A stretch of 9,054 nucleotides of DNA from Caldilineaceae bacterium (GTDB lineage: Bacteria; Chloroflexota; Anaerolineae; Caldilineales; Caldilineaceae): positions 1 to 9,054 of the forward strand of contig JAAUPU010000062.1 of NCBI GenBank assembly GCA_012032975.1, given 5' to 3'. The first letter of the stretch is position 1, and each line of letters begins with the position of its first letter. The translations under genes were made by a program, and so were the position numbers. Under the pieces are notes generated by a model. The model had not been told where the DNA came from, did no database searches, and worked only from the letters and a program-made list of their open reading frames with translations. Shown piece after piece: positions 1-6,461 of the stretch.

Positions 1-115
1 CTGATCGGGAACGATGAACGCTCTTTGGGCGTCGATTGCAGCTTGGATGCGTGCAACGGCTTGGACGCAGACTTGGGCCACGCGAGAATTGAAGCGCCCA
101 GTTCACGCGGTTTTC
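1..115. other. Window edge, no gene confidently assigned
   Basis: No complete gene is visible before the promoter at 116. On the + strand, frame 1 is open from base 1 to a TAA at 142-144, which could be the tail of an upstream gene. On the - strand, a frame is open from a GTG at 79-81 to the window edge (27 codons, helix-like, rich in V, A and Q), which could be the start of a divergent gene. Neither has a ribosome binding site or a recognisable motif, so I do not choose between them. Confidence 0.2.
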
Positions 116-145
116 TTGACAGGGTTCCGCGCCAAAAGATATAAT
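116..145 (+). promoter_or_regulatory. Consensus sigma70 promoter for yceD-rpmF
   Basis: A perfect -35 hexamer TTGACA (116-121) is followed after 18 bases by a perfect -10 hexamer TATAAT (140-145). The start of transcription would fall near 152-153, giving a leader of about 125 bases before the yceD start at 277. Two exact hexamers at near-ideal spacing are unlikely by chance in DNA of this composition, and the position just upstream of a ribosomal protein operon fits a strong growth-linked promoter. A second TTGACA (242-247) with a weak GATAAG (265-270) lies just before the gene, but that pair is much less convincing. Confidence 0.85.
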
Positions 146-208
146 ACCTCTCTGCCTGGGTTCAGTTTCAGGCCGTTTGGAGGCTTGAATCGTCGCCAGG
201 CATTCGCG

Positions 209-229
209 GCTACGAGGGTCTCTCGTAGC
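209..229 (+). promoter_or_regulatory. Perfect hairpin in the yceD-rpmF leader
   Basis: An 8-base-pair perfect stem (GCTACGAG at 209-216 with CTCGTAGC at 222-229) encloses a 5-base loop. It lies in the untranslated leader about 57 bases after the predicted transcription start and 47 bases before the yceD start codon. No T-run follows, so it is not an intrinsic terminator. It could stabilise the leader or form part of a control element for the ribosomal protein operon. The stem is seen directly; the role is inferred. Confidence 0.45.
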
Positions 230-276
230 ATGACACGCACCTTGACAACTTTGTGTGCAAATGGGATAAGCCAATC

Positions 277-869
277 ATGCAGTTTAATGTTTCCCAATTG
301 CTGAAGGAGCCAATCGGCGCAGTTCGCGACTATGAATTGGCCGAGAATATCGACCAGCTCGACCCAGAGCTGAACGTGTTGGGGCCACTTGTCGGACGGC
401 TGAAACTGATACGTATTCACAGTGGCATTTTGGCAAGGGCGGACTTGAGCAGGCAACAGAAGTGACATGTAATCGCTGTCTGTTCCCAATTGCAGCGCCG
501 GTGCGCTGCTCGGTTGAGGAGAGCTTTCACCCCCTCACCGATGTCGGAACCGGGCGTTATATTCACCCGAGCGAGTTTGAGGGGTCTGCTCAAGAGTTGG
601 AAGATCCAGCCTTGATCATCGACGAGCAACACATCCTCGATATCTCTGAAATCGTTCGTCAAGCGTTGTGGCTTTCGCTGCCCATGTACCCAGGATGTAA
701 CTGGGAAGGAGAGAGCCAGTGCCCGAACCTGGCAATCTACCTGAGCGACGTGGGAGAAATGGAAGCCTATTCTTTGGGCGCAGAATTGCCTGCGACGGAA
801 AATGAAGAAGTTGACCCGCGTTGGGCTGCGCTGTTGGCGCTCCGTGGGAAAATGGATGAAGAAGCATAG
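277..869 (+). CDS. yceD: YceD/DUF177 family protein, frame broken once
   Basis: This is a DUF177 (YceD) protein, a family encoded next to rpmF and linked to 23S rRNA accumulation. The N-terminal half reads from ATG 277 (MQFNVSQLLKEP, then a G-I-L-A-R-A-D-L stretch at residues 50-57) and hits a stop at 463-465. The C-terminal half continues in the -1 frame with the family's CNRC motif and ends DPRWAALLALRGK. Restoring one base between about 443 and 455 gives a 197-residue protein of normal length, so an indel error is likely. The ribosome binding site (GGGATAAG, 263-270) is weak; the GTG at 253 is an alternative start. The second cysteine cluster usual in this family is degenerate here: only CNWEGESQC remains, without the full CxxC..CG pattern. 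rpmF follows 92 bases later, which is the classic pairing. Confidence 0.85.
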
Positions 870-898
870 TCTGGTTCATTAAGCAGAAAAAACGAGAG

Positions 899-925
899 TG
901 GGTGAGCGTACTTTCCGCGCACCCA
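899..925 (+). other. Intergenic hairpin between yceD and rpmF
   Basis: Bases 899-908 pair with 916-925 (nine of ten positions, one A/G mismatch) around a 7-base loop. No T-run follows, so termination is unlikely. The hairpin sits 24 bases before the rpmF Shine-Dalgarno sequence and could affect mRNA processing or the ratio of the two products. This is a structure call only. Confidence 0.3.
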
Positions 926-961
926 ACCGCAAATTGATCGAGCAACCTGGGGAGTTTTGAA

Positions 962-1150
962 ATGGGTCCACAACCGAAACGAAAAGTTAGCAAAGGCCGG
1001 CGAAATCGCCGGCGTGCACATGACGCAATCGGCGTGCCGCAACTGGTTTCGTGCAGCAATTGTCGCGAGATGATGATGCCCCACCGAGTTTGCCCCCATT
1101 GTGGGCATTACAAAGGGCGCGAAGTCATTGAATTTCGGGATGAGCAGTAG
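962..1150 (+). CDS. rpmF: Large-subunit ribosomal protein bL32
   Basis: bL32 is a small zinc-ribbon protein of the 50S subunit. The 62-residue product has the hallmark basic N-terminus (PKRKVSKGRRNRRRAH, residues 5-20). Its zinc site is made by four cysteines, C31-x2-C34 and C44-x2-C47, followed by the conserved G-x-Y-K-G-R-E-V. Length matches the family. The ATG at 962 is preceded by GGGGAG (949-954) at 7 bases, a good ribosome binding site. It is co-transcribed with yceD from the promoter at 116 and followed by a strong terminator at 1174. Four cysteines indicate a zinc-bound (C+) paralogue, not the zinc-independent form that some bacteria make under zinc starvation. Confidence 0.97.
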   Translation: MGPQPKRKVSKGRRNRRRAHDAIGVPQLVSCSNCREMMMPHRVCPHCGHYKGREVIEFRDEQ

Positions 1151-1173
1151 TTTTCGCCATAAGCTACCATCGG

Positions 1174-1209
1174 GGGGATTTGGCCGAGAAGTCCAAATCC
1201 CCTTTTTTT
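1174..1209 (+). terminator. Intrinsic terminator after rpmF, before fabD
   Basis: A perfect 10-base-pair stem (GGGGATTTGG at 1174-1183 with CCAAATCCCC at 1193-1202) encloses a 9-base loop and runs straight into seven T (1203-1209). This is a textbook Rho-independent terminator. It lies 24 bases after the rpmF stop and only 26 bases before the fabD ATG, so fabD must be reached by read-through or from an internal promoter. It also shows that an upstream extension of fabD into rpmF is not coding. Confidence 0.92.
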
Positions 1210-1235
1210 GCTATGGAGCGAAAGAAGTTCACGGC

Positions 1236-2228
1236 ATGGGTGATTTCTCCTTCATAGGCCAAAAGGCCGAGACCGTTTACCTTTTTCCTGGTCAGGGCAG
1301 CCAAGCAGTTGGCATGATTCAGGAGTTGGTGGACAACTTTCCTGTCGCAAAGGCGACTCTGGAAGAGGCAGATGACACGCTGGATATTGCGTTAAGTCGT
1401 CTCTGCCTGGGCGGTCCAGAAGAAGCGCTGACGGACACGATCAACGCTCAACCAGCTATCCTCGCGGCGAGCGTGGCTGTGCTGCGGATATTGGCGAACG
1501 AACTGGGCCATGTACACGAAAACGCTGCGCCTGCCCGGGTCTTTGTCGCCGGCCACAGCATGGGCGAATACACGGCTCTTGTGGCCGCCGCCAGCCTTGG
1601 TTTTCGCGACGGGCTGCGGCTGGTGAGGGAGAGAGGTCGCCTGATGAAGGAAGCTGGGGAAAGTTCACCCGGCTTGATGGCGGCCGTCTTGGGACTCGAG
1701 GAAAACGTAGTAGCCGAGATTTGCGCTGCGGTTGCCGCCAGCGGAGCCATCGTCCAGGTGGCCAATGACAACTGCCCCGGCCAAATTGTTATCTCCGGTG
1801 AACGGGATGGCATGGAGGCGGCAATGGCGCGACTCTCCGCGGCTGGTGCGCGCAAAGTGACGCCATTGGCCGTCAGCATCGCCGCGCATAGCCCGCTGAT
1901 GGCGCCAGCCGCCGCCGAGTTACGCGCGGCGATCCAGGCTACACCGCTGGAAAAACCCAGTGTGCCGGTGATCGGCAACACCTCCGCGCGCCCGTTGACA
2001 GAAGTGGACGAGATCCGTTCCGAATTGGTTGAGCAATTGACCGGCAGCGTCCGTTGGACCGCGTCCATGCAACACGCGCTGAACGAAGGCGCCCAGAGTT
2101 TCGTGGAAATCGGTCCAGGCGATGTACTCACCAAACTCATGCGACGGATTGACCGAGAGAGCAACCGGCAGGCGGTCAACGATCCCGAAAGTGTTCAATC
2201 ATTCGTCACCTGGTATTCGAACGCCTGA
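1236..2228 (+). CDS. fabD: Malonyl-CoA:ACP transacylase FabD
   Basis: FabD transfers malonyl from CoA to acyl carrier protein, supplying the extender unit for type II fatty-acid synthesis in the cytoplasm. The 330-residue product has the N-terminal FPGQGSQ loop (18-24), the nucleophile elbow GHSMGE with Ser108, a conserved arginine in RERGRLM (131-137), and the second catalytic residue His218 in AAHSPLM. The C-terminal EIGPGDVLTKL (291-301) is also typical. E. coli FabD has 309 residues. I chose ATG 1236 because the open frame upstream runs back through the rpmF terminator and into rpmF; a modest AAAGAAG (1221-1227) lies 8 bases upstream. fabG follows after 89 bases. plsX, fabH and acpP, which commonly accompany rpmF and fabD, are not in this window. 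Confidence 0.95.
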   Translation: MGDFSFIGQKAETVYLFPGQGSQAVGMIQELVDNFPVAKATLEEADDTLDIALSRLCLGGPEEALTDTINAQPAILAASVAVLRILANELGHVHENAAPARVFVAGHSMGEYTALVAAASLGFRDGLRLVRERGRLMKEAGESSPGLMAAVLGLEENVVAEICAAVAASGAIVQVANDNCPGQIVISGERDGMEAAMARLSAAGARKVTPLAVSIAAHSPLMAPAAAELRAAIQATPLEKPSVPVIGNTSARPLTEVDEIRSELVEQLTGSVRWTASMQHALNEGAQSFVEIGPGDVLTKLMRRIDRESNRQAVNDPESVQSFVTWYSNA

Positions 2229-2269
2229 ATTTCCATGCCGTTGAACCCCAGAGATTGCATTCGCCGTTT

Positions 2270-2284
2270 ACCGTTTTCAACGGT
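2270..2284. repeat. 15-base palindrome overlapping the fabG -10 element
   Basis: ACCGTT (2270-2275) and AACGGT (2279-2284) form a perfect inverted repeat with a 3-base centre. Its last base is the first base of the TATAAT at 2284-2289, so it fills much of the promoter spacer. This placement is typical of an operator where a dimeric repressor blocks RNA polymerase. The palindrome and its position are seen; the regulator is unknown. Confidence 0.5.
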
Positions 2285-2289
2285 ATAAT
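2284..2289 (+). promoter_or_regulatory. Candidate -10 element for fabG
   Basis: A perfect TATAAT lies in the fabD-fabG gap, 29 bases before the fabG ATG. The matching -35 is poor: the best-placed bases (TTCGCC at 2260-2265, 18-base spacer) match only weakly, so the promoter may need an activator or may be weak. It would let fabG-nusB-tat be transcribed independently of the terminator upstream of fabD. Confidence 0.5.
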
Positions 2290-2317
2290 GGTCTCCACCA
2301 CGATTGAGATGAGGATC

Positions 2318-3064
2318 ATGAATTTTACCGGCAAAGTTGCTCTTGTAACCGGCAGCAGTAGCGGAATCGGTGCTGCGATCGCCAAGGAATTGGCCAGTGC
2401 TGGCGCAAGCACGGCGGTGCACTATCGCGGCAACAGCGACGGCGCCGAAGCGGTCGCAGAAACAATTCGAGCTGCTGGCGGTGTCTGTTCGATCTTTCAG
2501 GCAGACGTCGGTGATGTGGATCAAGCGGCGGATCTGGTCAAACAGATACAGACCGAATTGGGTAGCCTGGACATCCTGGTCAATAACGCAGGCACCACAC
2601 GCGACACGCTCTTGCTCAGCATGAAAGAGGAGGATTGGGATGCCGTCCTGCAGACCAATCTCAAGAGCGTCTACGCAGTCTCTCGTGCAGCGTTGCGTGG
2701 CATGATCCGCAAACGCTGGGGTCGGATCATCAACATCACGAGCGTGGTCGGTCTGTCTGGACAGGCAGGCCAGGCCAACTACTCGGCTAGCAAAGCTGGC
2801 ATCATCGGCTTTACCAAGAGCCTGGCCAGAGAGATTGCCAGCCGCAACATCACCGTCAATGCGGTTGCGCCTGGATTCGTACCGACCGCTCTCACCGGTG
2901 TTTTGAGCGACGACCAGCATGAAGAGATCGTCAAGAACACCCCCGTGGGACGGATGGGGACGCCCGAAGAAGTTGCTTGGGCCGTCGCCTTTTTGGCCGC
3001 TGAGCGCTCTAGTTTCATCACGGGCCAGGTTCTAAGCGTGGATGGCGGCCTCGTGATGATGTAA
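2318..3064 (+). CDS. fabG: 3-oxoacyl-ACP reductase FabG
   Basis: FabG is the NADPH-dependent short-chain dehydrogenase that reduces 3-oxoacyl-ACP to 3-hydroxyacyl-ACP in the fatty-acid elongation cycle. The 248-residue product has the family length (about 247) and all landmarks: the cofactor loop TGSSSGIG (11-18), NNAG (89-92), and the catalytic set Asn114, Ser142, Tyr155 and Lys159 (YSASK). The motif N-A-V-A-P-G-F (181-187) and the C-terminal VDGG are also present. I chose ATG 2318 because it begins the standard NFTGKVALVTG; ATG 2309 would add three residues. The GAGG before it is close (3 bases). It lies downstream of fabD and upstream of nusB (78-base gap holding two short hairpins near 3068 and 3083). 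Specific assignment as FabG, not another reductase of the family, rests on the fabD neighbour. Confidence 0.95.
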   Translation: MNFTGKVALVTGSSSGIGAAIAKELASAGASTAVHYRGNSDGAEAVAETIRAAGGVCSIFQADVGDVDQAADLVKQIQTELGSLDILVNNAGTTRDTLLLSMKEEDWDAVLQTNLKSVYAVSRAALRGMIRKRWGRIINITSVVGLSGQAGQANYSASKAGIIGFTKSLAREIASRNITVNAVAPGFVPTALTGVLSDDQHEEIVKNTPVGRMGTPEEVAWAVAFLAAERSSFITGQVLSVDGGLVMM

Positions 3065-3142
3065 ACTGTCGGATGGCCGACTGCTCCGTTGATGGGAGCC
3101 GTGACGTACACACGATGTTTGCGCAAGCTCAGGAAATCAATT

Positions 3143-3685
3143 ATGCCCAACAGCCTCGATGTTGCGTCGCTCTCCATCCAAACTGATTCAGGAGTACCTA
3201 TCAGCCATCCGGCGCAGGAGAGCAATTCGCGAGAGCGATATGCCCTCATCAATCAACGCCGCCAGGCGCGCAGATTGGCGACACAGGCGCTCTTTGAGAT
3301 CGACAGTGTGGGCCACCGTCCGGGCGATGTAATCGACGAACGACTGGCCTACAGCCCGCTGGATGCCCATGGAGCCACATTTCTCCGTTGGCTGGTCAGC
3401 GGCGTCGTCCGCCACATGGATACGTTGAACAGCCTGATCATCCGCTTTGCGCCCGAGTGGCCCGTAGACCAACTCGCCATCATCGACCGCAACATCCTCC
3501 GCTTGGCGTTATTCGAAATGGGCTCTCGTGAGGTGGACACACCGTCCAAAGTCGTGATCAACGAGGCAGTCGAATTGGCAAAGCTCTTCGGCAGTGACAG
3601 TAGCCCCCGTTTTGTAAATGGCGTCTTGGGTTCCGCTCTGGAACACGTCTATCAAGAGACTTTTCTAGCGATCGCTTATGAATAG
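3143..3685 (+). CDS. nusB: Transcription antitermination factor NusB
   Basis: NusB binds boxA RNA together with ribosomal protein S10 and helps RNA polymerase read through rRNA operons. The 180-residue product carries the NusB fold from about residue 39 ([16 protein letters not shown]) to 171. The family signature is clear: [11 protein letters not shown] (116-126) and [16 protein letters not shown] (135-150), then RFVNGVLG (156-163). The N-terminus has an extra polar tail of about 38 residues compared with the usual 130-150-residue proteins. The ATG at 3143 has AGGA at 3131-3134, 8 bases upstream. The gene ends inside tatB (8-base overlap), suggesting translational coupling. Confidence 0.93.
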   Translation: MPNSLDVASLSIQTDSGVPISHPAQESNSRERYALINQRRQARRLATQALFEIDSVGHRPGDVIDERLAYSPLDAHGATFLRWLVSGVVRHMDTLNSLIIRFAPEWPVDQLAIIDRNILRLALFEMGSREVDTPSKVVINEAVELAKLFGSDSSPRFVNGVLGSALEHVYQETFLAIAYE

Positions 3686-4522
3686 TTTTTTTGGCATCGG
3701 CATAATGGAGCTCTTTTTCATCGCAGTGATTGCGATGCTGGTCTTGGGACCGGAGCGCCTGCCCGCGGCAATACGCGAGGTGGCCAAGTACATCCGCATG
3801 ATCCGGGGGCTTTCCAGCGATCTGACTTCGCAGTTCAGCGAAGAGTTAAAGATGCTGGATGAGATCAATCCGCAGAAACTGCTCAACGAGTTTACTGCGC
3901 CGCTAAAAGATGAATCGACGACAAAAAAACCGCGGCCAAGCCCAAATCGACAACCCCTGCAAAACCGGCTGCCAAACCCAAACCAGTAGTCAAGACCGAA
4001 GCCGCCGCCGCTGCAACTGTGGCAACAGCTAAAGACAACATAGAAAAAGACAACATAGAAGATGTCGCCAATACAGACGCGCCAGCAGCGGAGACGGCCA
4101 ACGTCGTGACGGCCGATGCCAACGCACCGGAAGCGACGACAGAAGAAGGTGCAACGTCGGACAGCGCGGATGCTGGCGTTCCGCCTGCCGATGACGCATC
4201 CAATCGCATCCTCCCACCTCAGCCAGATGAAGCCCTCCCTTCCACCGACGAACCGACCCTCTCAAAGGCAGAACATCCAGCTCAAAACGGTGTAGCCCCT
4301 GCCGCGGAGAAGAACACGGAGGACGGGAGAACGAACGAACCGCCTGAGCAGATCTCTCCAGTCAACCGGCCAGCAACGGCAGAGATGGGGTCCAACGGAC
4401 CAGAAAAAGAGTCGCCTGACCTGGCTCGGACGAATGACCCTTCAGAGCCTGAGGGCGTGGCTTCAGAGCAAAAAGCGTTTAATTTAAATGGTACGTCTGT
4501 TCAATCAGAAGGCGAGCCATGA
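3678..4522 (+). CDS. tatB: Sec-independent translocase TatB-like, long tail, frame shift at A7
   Basis: TatB/TatA proteins work with TatC to export folded proteins bearing a twin-arginine signal. Residues 1-30 (a GIGIMELFF start, then LVLGPERLP at 21-29) form the single membrane helix, hinge and start of the amphipathic helix (to about 45). The VLGPERLP form points to TatB, but no separate tatA is present, so dual function is possible. In frame 0 the protein stops at 3987-3989 (103 residues). At the A7 run 3923-3929 the -1 frame opens into a long Ala/Pro/Glu/Thr-rich, probably disordered tail that ends at 4522 and overlaps the tatC ATG by four bases. The reconstructed length is 281 residues against 171 for E. 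coli TatB. The start overlaps the nusB stop and has no good ribosome site of its own. The tail is unusually acidic and long. Confidence 0.85.
3923..3929 (+). other. A7 slippery tract in tatB
   Basis: Seven A are arranged as A AAA AAA relative to the tatB zero frame (codons Lys83 and Lys84), the exact phase for -1 slippage. Staying in frame gives a 103-residue protein; slipping gives the 281-residue form coupled to tatC. No clear upstream Shine-Dalgarno-like stimulator is visible; the downstream CCGCGGCC is GC-rich. An assembly deletion of one A explains it equally or better, given similar breaks in neighbouring genes. Confidence 0.35.
4031..4060 (+). repeat. Perfect tandem 15-base duplication in the tatB tail
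   Basis: AAAGACAACATAGAA occurs twice back to back (4031-4045 and 4046-4060), encoding KDNIE twice in the acidic tail. It is in frame and probably a recent slippage duplication in a region under little structural constraint. Confidence 0.9.
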
Positions 4523-5321
4523 GCCAACAAGTTCAATCACTGGATCCCATCGAAGAGAGCAGCATGACGTTGATGGAGCATCTGGTTGAGCTCCGTGGGC
4601 GTTTAATGTGGATCGCTGGCGCCCTGGTCATCGGCACGTTGATTTCCATGATTTTCGTCAACCCGCTTCTCCGTTTCATCACCGCCCCGCTTGACGAGTA
4701 TGGCGTGGTTCCCCAAGCCATCGGCCCCACCGATACAATCGGCATCTTTTTCAAAGTCAGCTTCACCACTGGGCGCAGTGCTTGGCCATGCCCATCATTG
4801 TCTACCAGCTGATCGGCTTTGCAGCGCCTGGCCTGTATCCGCACGAAAAGCGTATGCTGATCCTGATCTTGCCGGGCGTGATGATCCTGTTTCTGATCGG
4901 CGCCGCATTCGCCTATTTTGTCCTCCTCCAGGTGGCTGTCGGGTTCCTGCAGAACTTCCTGGGCGATGTCATTCGGCAAGATTGGACCATCGACCGCTAT
5001 ATTGGATTCGTCACGCGCGTGGTCTTTTGGATCGGCGTGGCCTTTGAGACGCCGCTGGTGCTAGCATTCCTGGCGCGCGCGGGTATCGTCAGCGGGCCGA
5101 TGTTACTCGGCTTTTGGCGACAGGCTGTTGTGATCATCGCCATCGTCGCCGCCGCGATTACGCCCACCATCGATCCCGTCAACATGGCGATTGTGATGGG
5201 GCCATTGATCGGTCTCTATTTCATCAGCGTCGGTCTGGCCTATATGATCTACAAACCGAGAACACCGCGAGACTTCTCTGAAGAGTCCTTCCTGCCGCCA
5301 GACACGCAGGACGACGAGTAG
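4519..5321 (+). CDS. tatC: Sec-independent translocase TatC, frame broken once
   Basis: TatC is the six-helix membrane receptor that binds twin-arginine signal peptides. The N-terminal part (85 residues from ATG 4519) has the cytoplasmic MTLMEHLVELRGRL motif (16-29), the first helix and the FFKVSF segment. After GGG at 4771-4773 the frame is lost, and the protein continues in the -1 frame from about 4774 with LAMPIIVYQ, F-x-A-P-G-L-Y and E-K. The conserved glutamate of FETP lies in GVAFETPLVLAF, followed by the last two helices and a short hydrophilic C-terminus. Adding one G to the GGG restores T-G-A-Q-C-L-A-M-P and gives 267 residues, a normal TatC length. The ATG overlaps the tatB -1-frame stop (ATGA), showing that the long tatB frame is the one coupled to tatC. 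Both TatC halves are otherwise intact, so an assembly indel is the likely cause. Confidence 0.9.
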
Positions 5322-5343
5322 CTCTACTGCAAAGCCGAGCGCT

Positions 5344-5536
5344 ATGGGCGACCGTTTTCATCTGATCGCACAGAAACAGGACGTGCGCCGTCGAATCGAG
5401 CAGATCAGCGCCAACTGGAACGCGAACGCTTGAAGACACCCCCTCGGTGCGGCAGATTGGCCGGTTGGAGGACGAGCAGCAGCGATTGATGGCGGAAGAG
5501 TATTCGTTGCGATTGGCCATCGATCGCAGCGACTGA
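5344..5536 (+). pseudogene. Small coiled-coil-like ORF, frame disrupted
   Basis: No known family is recognised. From ATG 5344 (MGDRFHLIAQKQDVRRRIEQ) the frame ends at a TGA at 5431. Reading RQLERERLK in frame 0 (5409-5435) and then DTPSVRQIGRLEDEQQRL onward in frame 2 (from 5435 to a TGA at 5534-5536) gives a coherent, charged, heptad-like protein of about 64 residues. That requires two missing bases, near 5406-5409 and near 5435. The pattern resembles the indels in neighbouring genes, so it may be an intact short coiled-coil gene in the real genome. The 290-base gap between tatC and the next gene otherwise holds only the hairpin at 5564. It could also be non-coding. Confidence 0.4.
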
Positions 5537-5563
5537 GCGACAAATGACATGTAGAGCTTGACG

Positions 5564-5591
5564 ACAGGGGCGACGGTTGCGTCGCCTCTGT
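5564..5591 (+). terminator. Hairpin with short T-run before the nucleotidyltransferase
   Basis: Bases 5564-5574 pair with 5581-5591 over 11 positions, including one G-T wobble, around a 6-base loop (5575-5580). Only three T follow the stem (5591-5593). It could be a weak terminator for the tat transcript or a 5' hairpin of the next gene. The TTG at 5577 lies inside the hairpin, arguing against that upstream start for the nucleotidyltransferase. Confidence 0.4.
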
Positions 5592-5612
5592 TTGATGGGA
5601 GACAAAGCCGCG

Positions 5613-6461
5613 ATGCAAGAAAATTTTGACGCCATCATCCTGGCCGGCTACGACGCAGATCGGATCGATGCACTCACAGAGATCACGGGAGAACCGCACA
5701 AGGCGTTGGTGCCGATTGCCGGCAAGCCGATGGTCGTTCATGTCGTGGAAGCGCTGAACGCCAGCCAACGGATTGGGCGTGTAGTCATCGTGGGCATGAG
5801 CCAAGAAGATGGCATCACCTTTGAAAGCGAAGTTCACTACTTGCCTGACAGTGGCTCCCTCTTCGAAAACACGGCCACTGCATTTGAATATTTGGCTACG
5901 GTTCAGGATGTGGGCCGCCACGCCCTTTTGACATCCGCGGACATTCCACTGGTGACGGCTGAAATGGTGGATTGGTTCTTGAACGCCTGCCGACCGTATG
6001 ACCATGATGTCTATTGGGGCTTGACCGAGAAGAGCGTGATGGAGAAGACATTTCCCAATAGCCAGCGCACCTACGCCCACCTGGTTGAGGGGAGCTTCTG
6101 CAACGGTGAATTCTATCTAGGTCGCATTGAAGCCGCATTGCGCCGCCAGGAATTGTTCCGCGACATGATCGCCAACCGCAAGAATGTCTTTCGACAGGTT
6201 CGGATTCTTGGTTTTAGGGTGATGCTGAAATTTGTCTTCCGTCGCTTGACCATCGATGACCTGTTGGGTGTGATCCGTCGAGCGCTGCAACTCGAAGGCG
6301 CACCTGTGATCCTGCCCTTTGCTGAGACCGGCATGGATATCGACAAGCCGCAACATCTGGAACATGTCGAAGCCTATATCGCACGATATGGTGGGGAAAG
6401 CGCCTGGCATGCGCCAGACTCCCCCGCGCACAGCCCGCCGTCGAGTGACCCAAATGGCTAG
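5613..6461 (+). CDS. MobA-like nucleotidyltransferase family protein
   Basis: The protein belongs to the MobA-like NTP transferase group (GT-A-type nucleotide-binding fold). It has DAIILAG (6-12), a substrate-side lysine segment KALVPIAGKPM (30-40), then VVIVG (57-61). TSADIPLV (108-115) carries the likely metal-binding aspartate, and MDIDKPQHLEHVEAYI lies near the C-terminus (241-256). The usual glycine-rich GGxSxRMG loop after LAG is replaced by YDADRIDALTEITGEPH, so the NTP loop is atypical and the substrate cannot be named. The last 20 residues are a Pro/Ser-rich tail. I chose ATG 5613 because GGGAG (5597-5601) lies 11 bases upstream and homology begins at once; ATG 5595 and TTG 5577 are alternatives (the latter inside the hairpin). 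The final 8 bases overlap the next gene. Length is 282 residues. Confidence 0.85.
   Translation: MQENFDAIILAGYDADRIDALTEITGEPHKALVPIAGKPMVVHVVEALNASQRIGRVVIVGMSQEDGITFESEVHYLPDSGSLFENTATAFEYLATVQDVGRHALLTSADIPLVTAEMVDWFLNACRPYDHDVYWGLTEKSVMEKTFPNSQRTYAHLVEGSFCNGEFYLGRIEAALRRQELFRDMIANRKNVFRQVRILGFRVMLKFVFRRLTIDDLLGVIRRALQLEGAPVILPFAETGMDIDKPQHLEHVEAYIARYGGESAWHAPDSPAHSPPSSDPNG

Noticed and set aside
14..304. 96-codon + strand ORF at the window start
   Set aside because: It runs across the consensus promoter and leader and into yceD in another frame, has no ribosome binding site, and matches no family.
1101..1235. N-terminal extension of fabD upstream of ATG 1236
   Set aside because: It overlaps rpmF and the terminator stem and T-run, and adds residues not found in FabD proteins.
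1448..2179. Long - strand ORF opposite fabD
   Set aside because: It is the antisense shadow of a well-supported fabD; Ser/Ala/Arg-rich low-complexity product with no motif.
2195..2920. 241-codon - strand ORF opposite fabG
   Set aside because: Shadow of fabG, whose catalytic residues are all present; no ribosome site or recognisable domain on the - strand.
4771..4784. Programmed frameshift in tatC
   Set aside because: GGG CGC is not a slippery site and no stimulating structure is evident; adding one G restores TatC exactly, so an indel error is simpler.
5358..6080. 240-codon - strand ORF opposite the nucleotidyltransferase
   Set aside because: Its product has no family features, and the + strand frame carries clear nucleotidyltransferase motifs.
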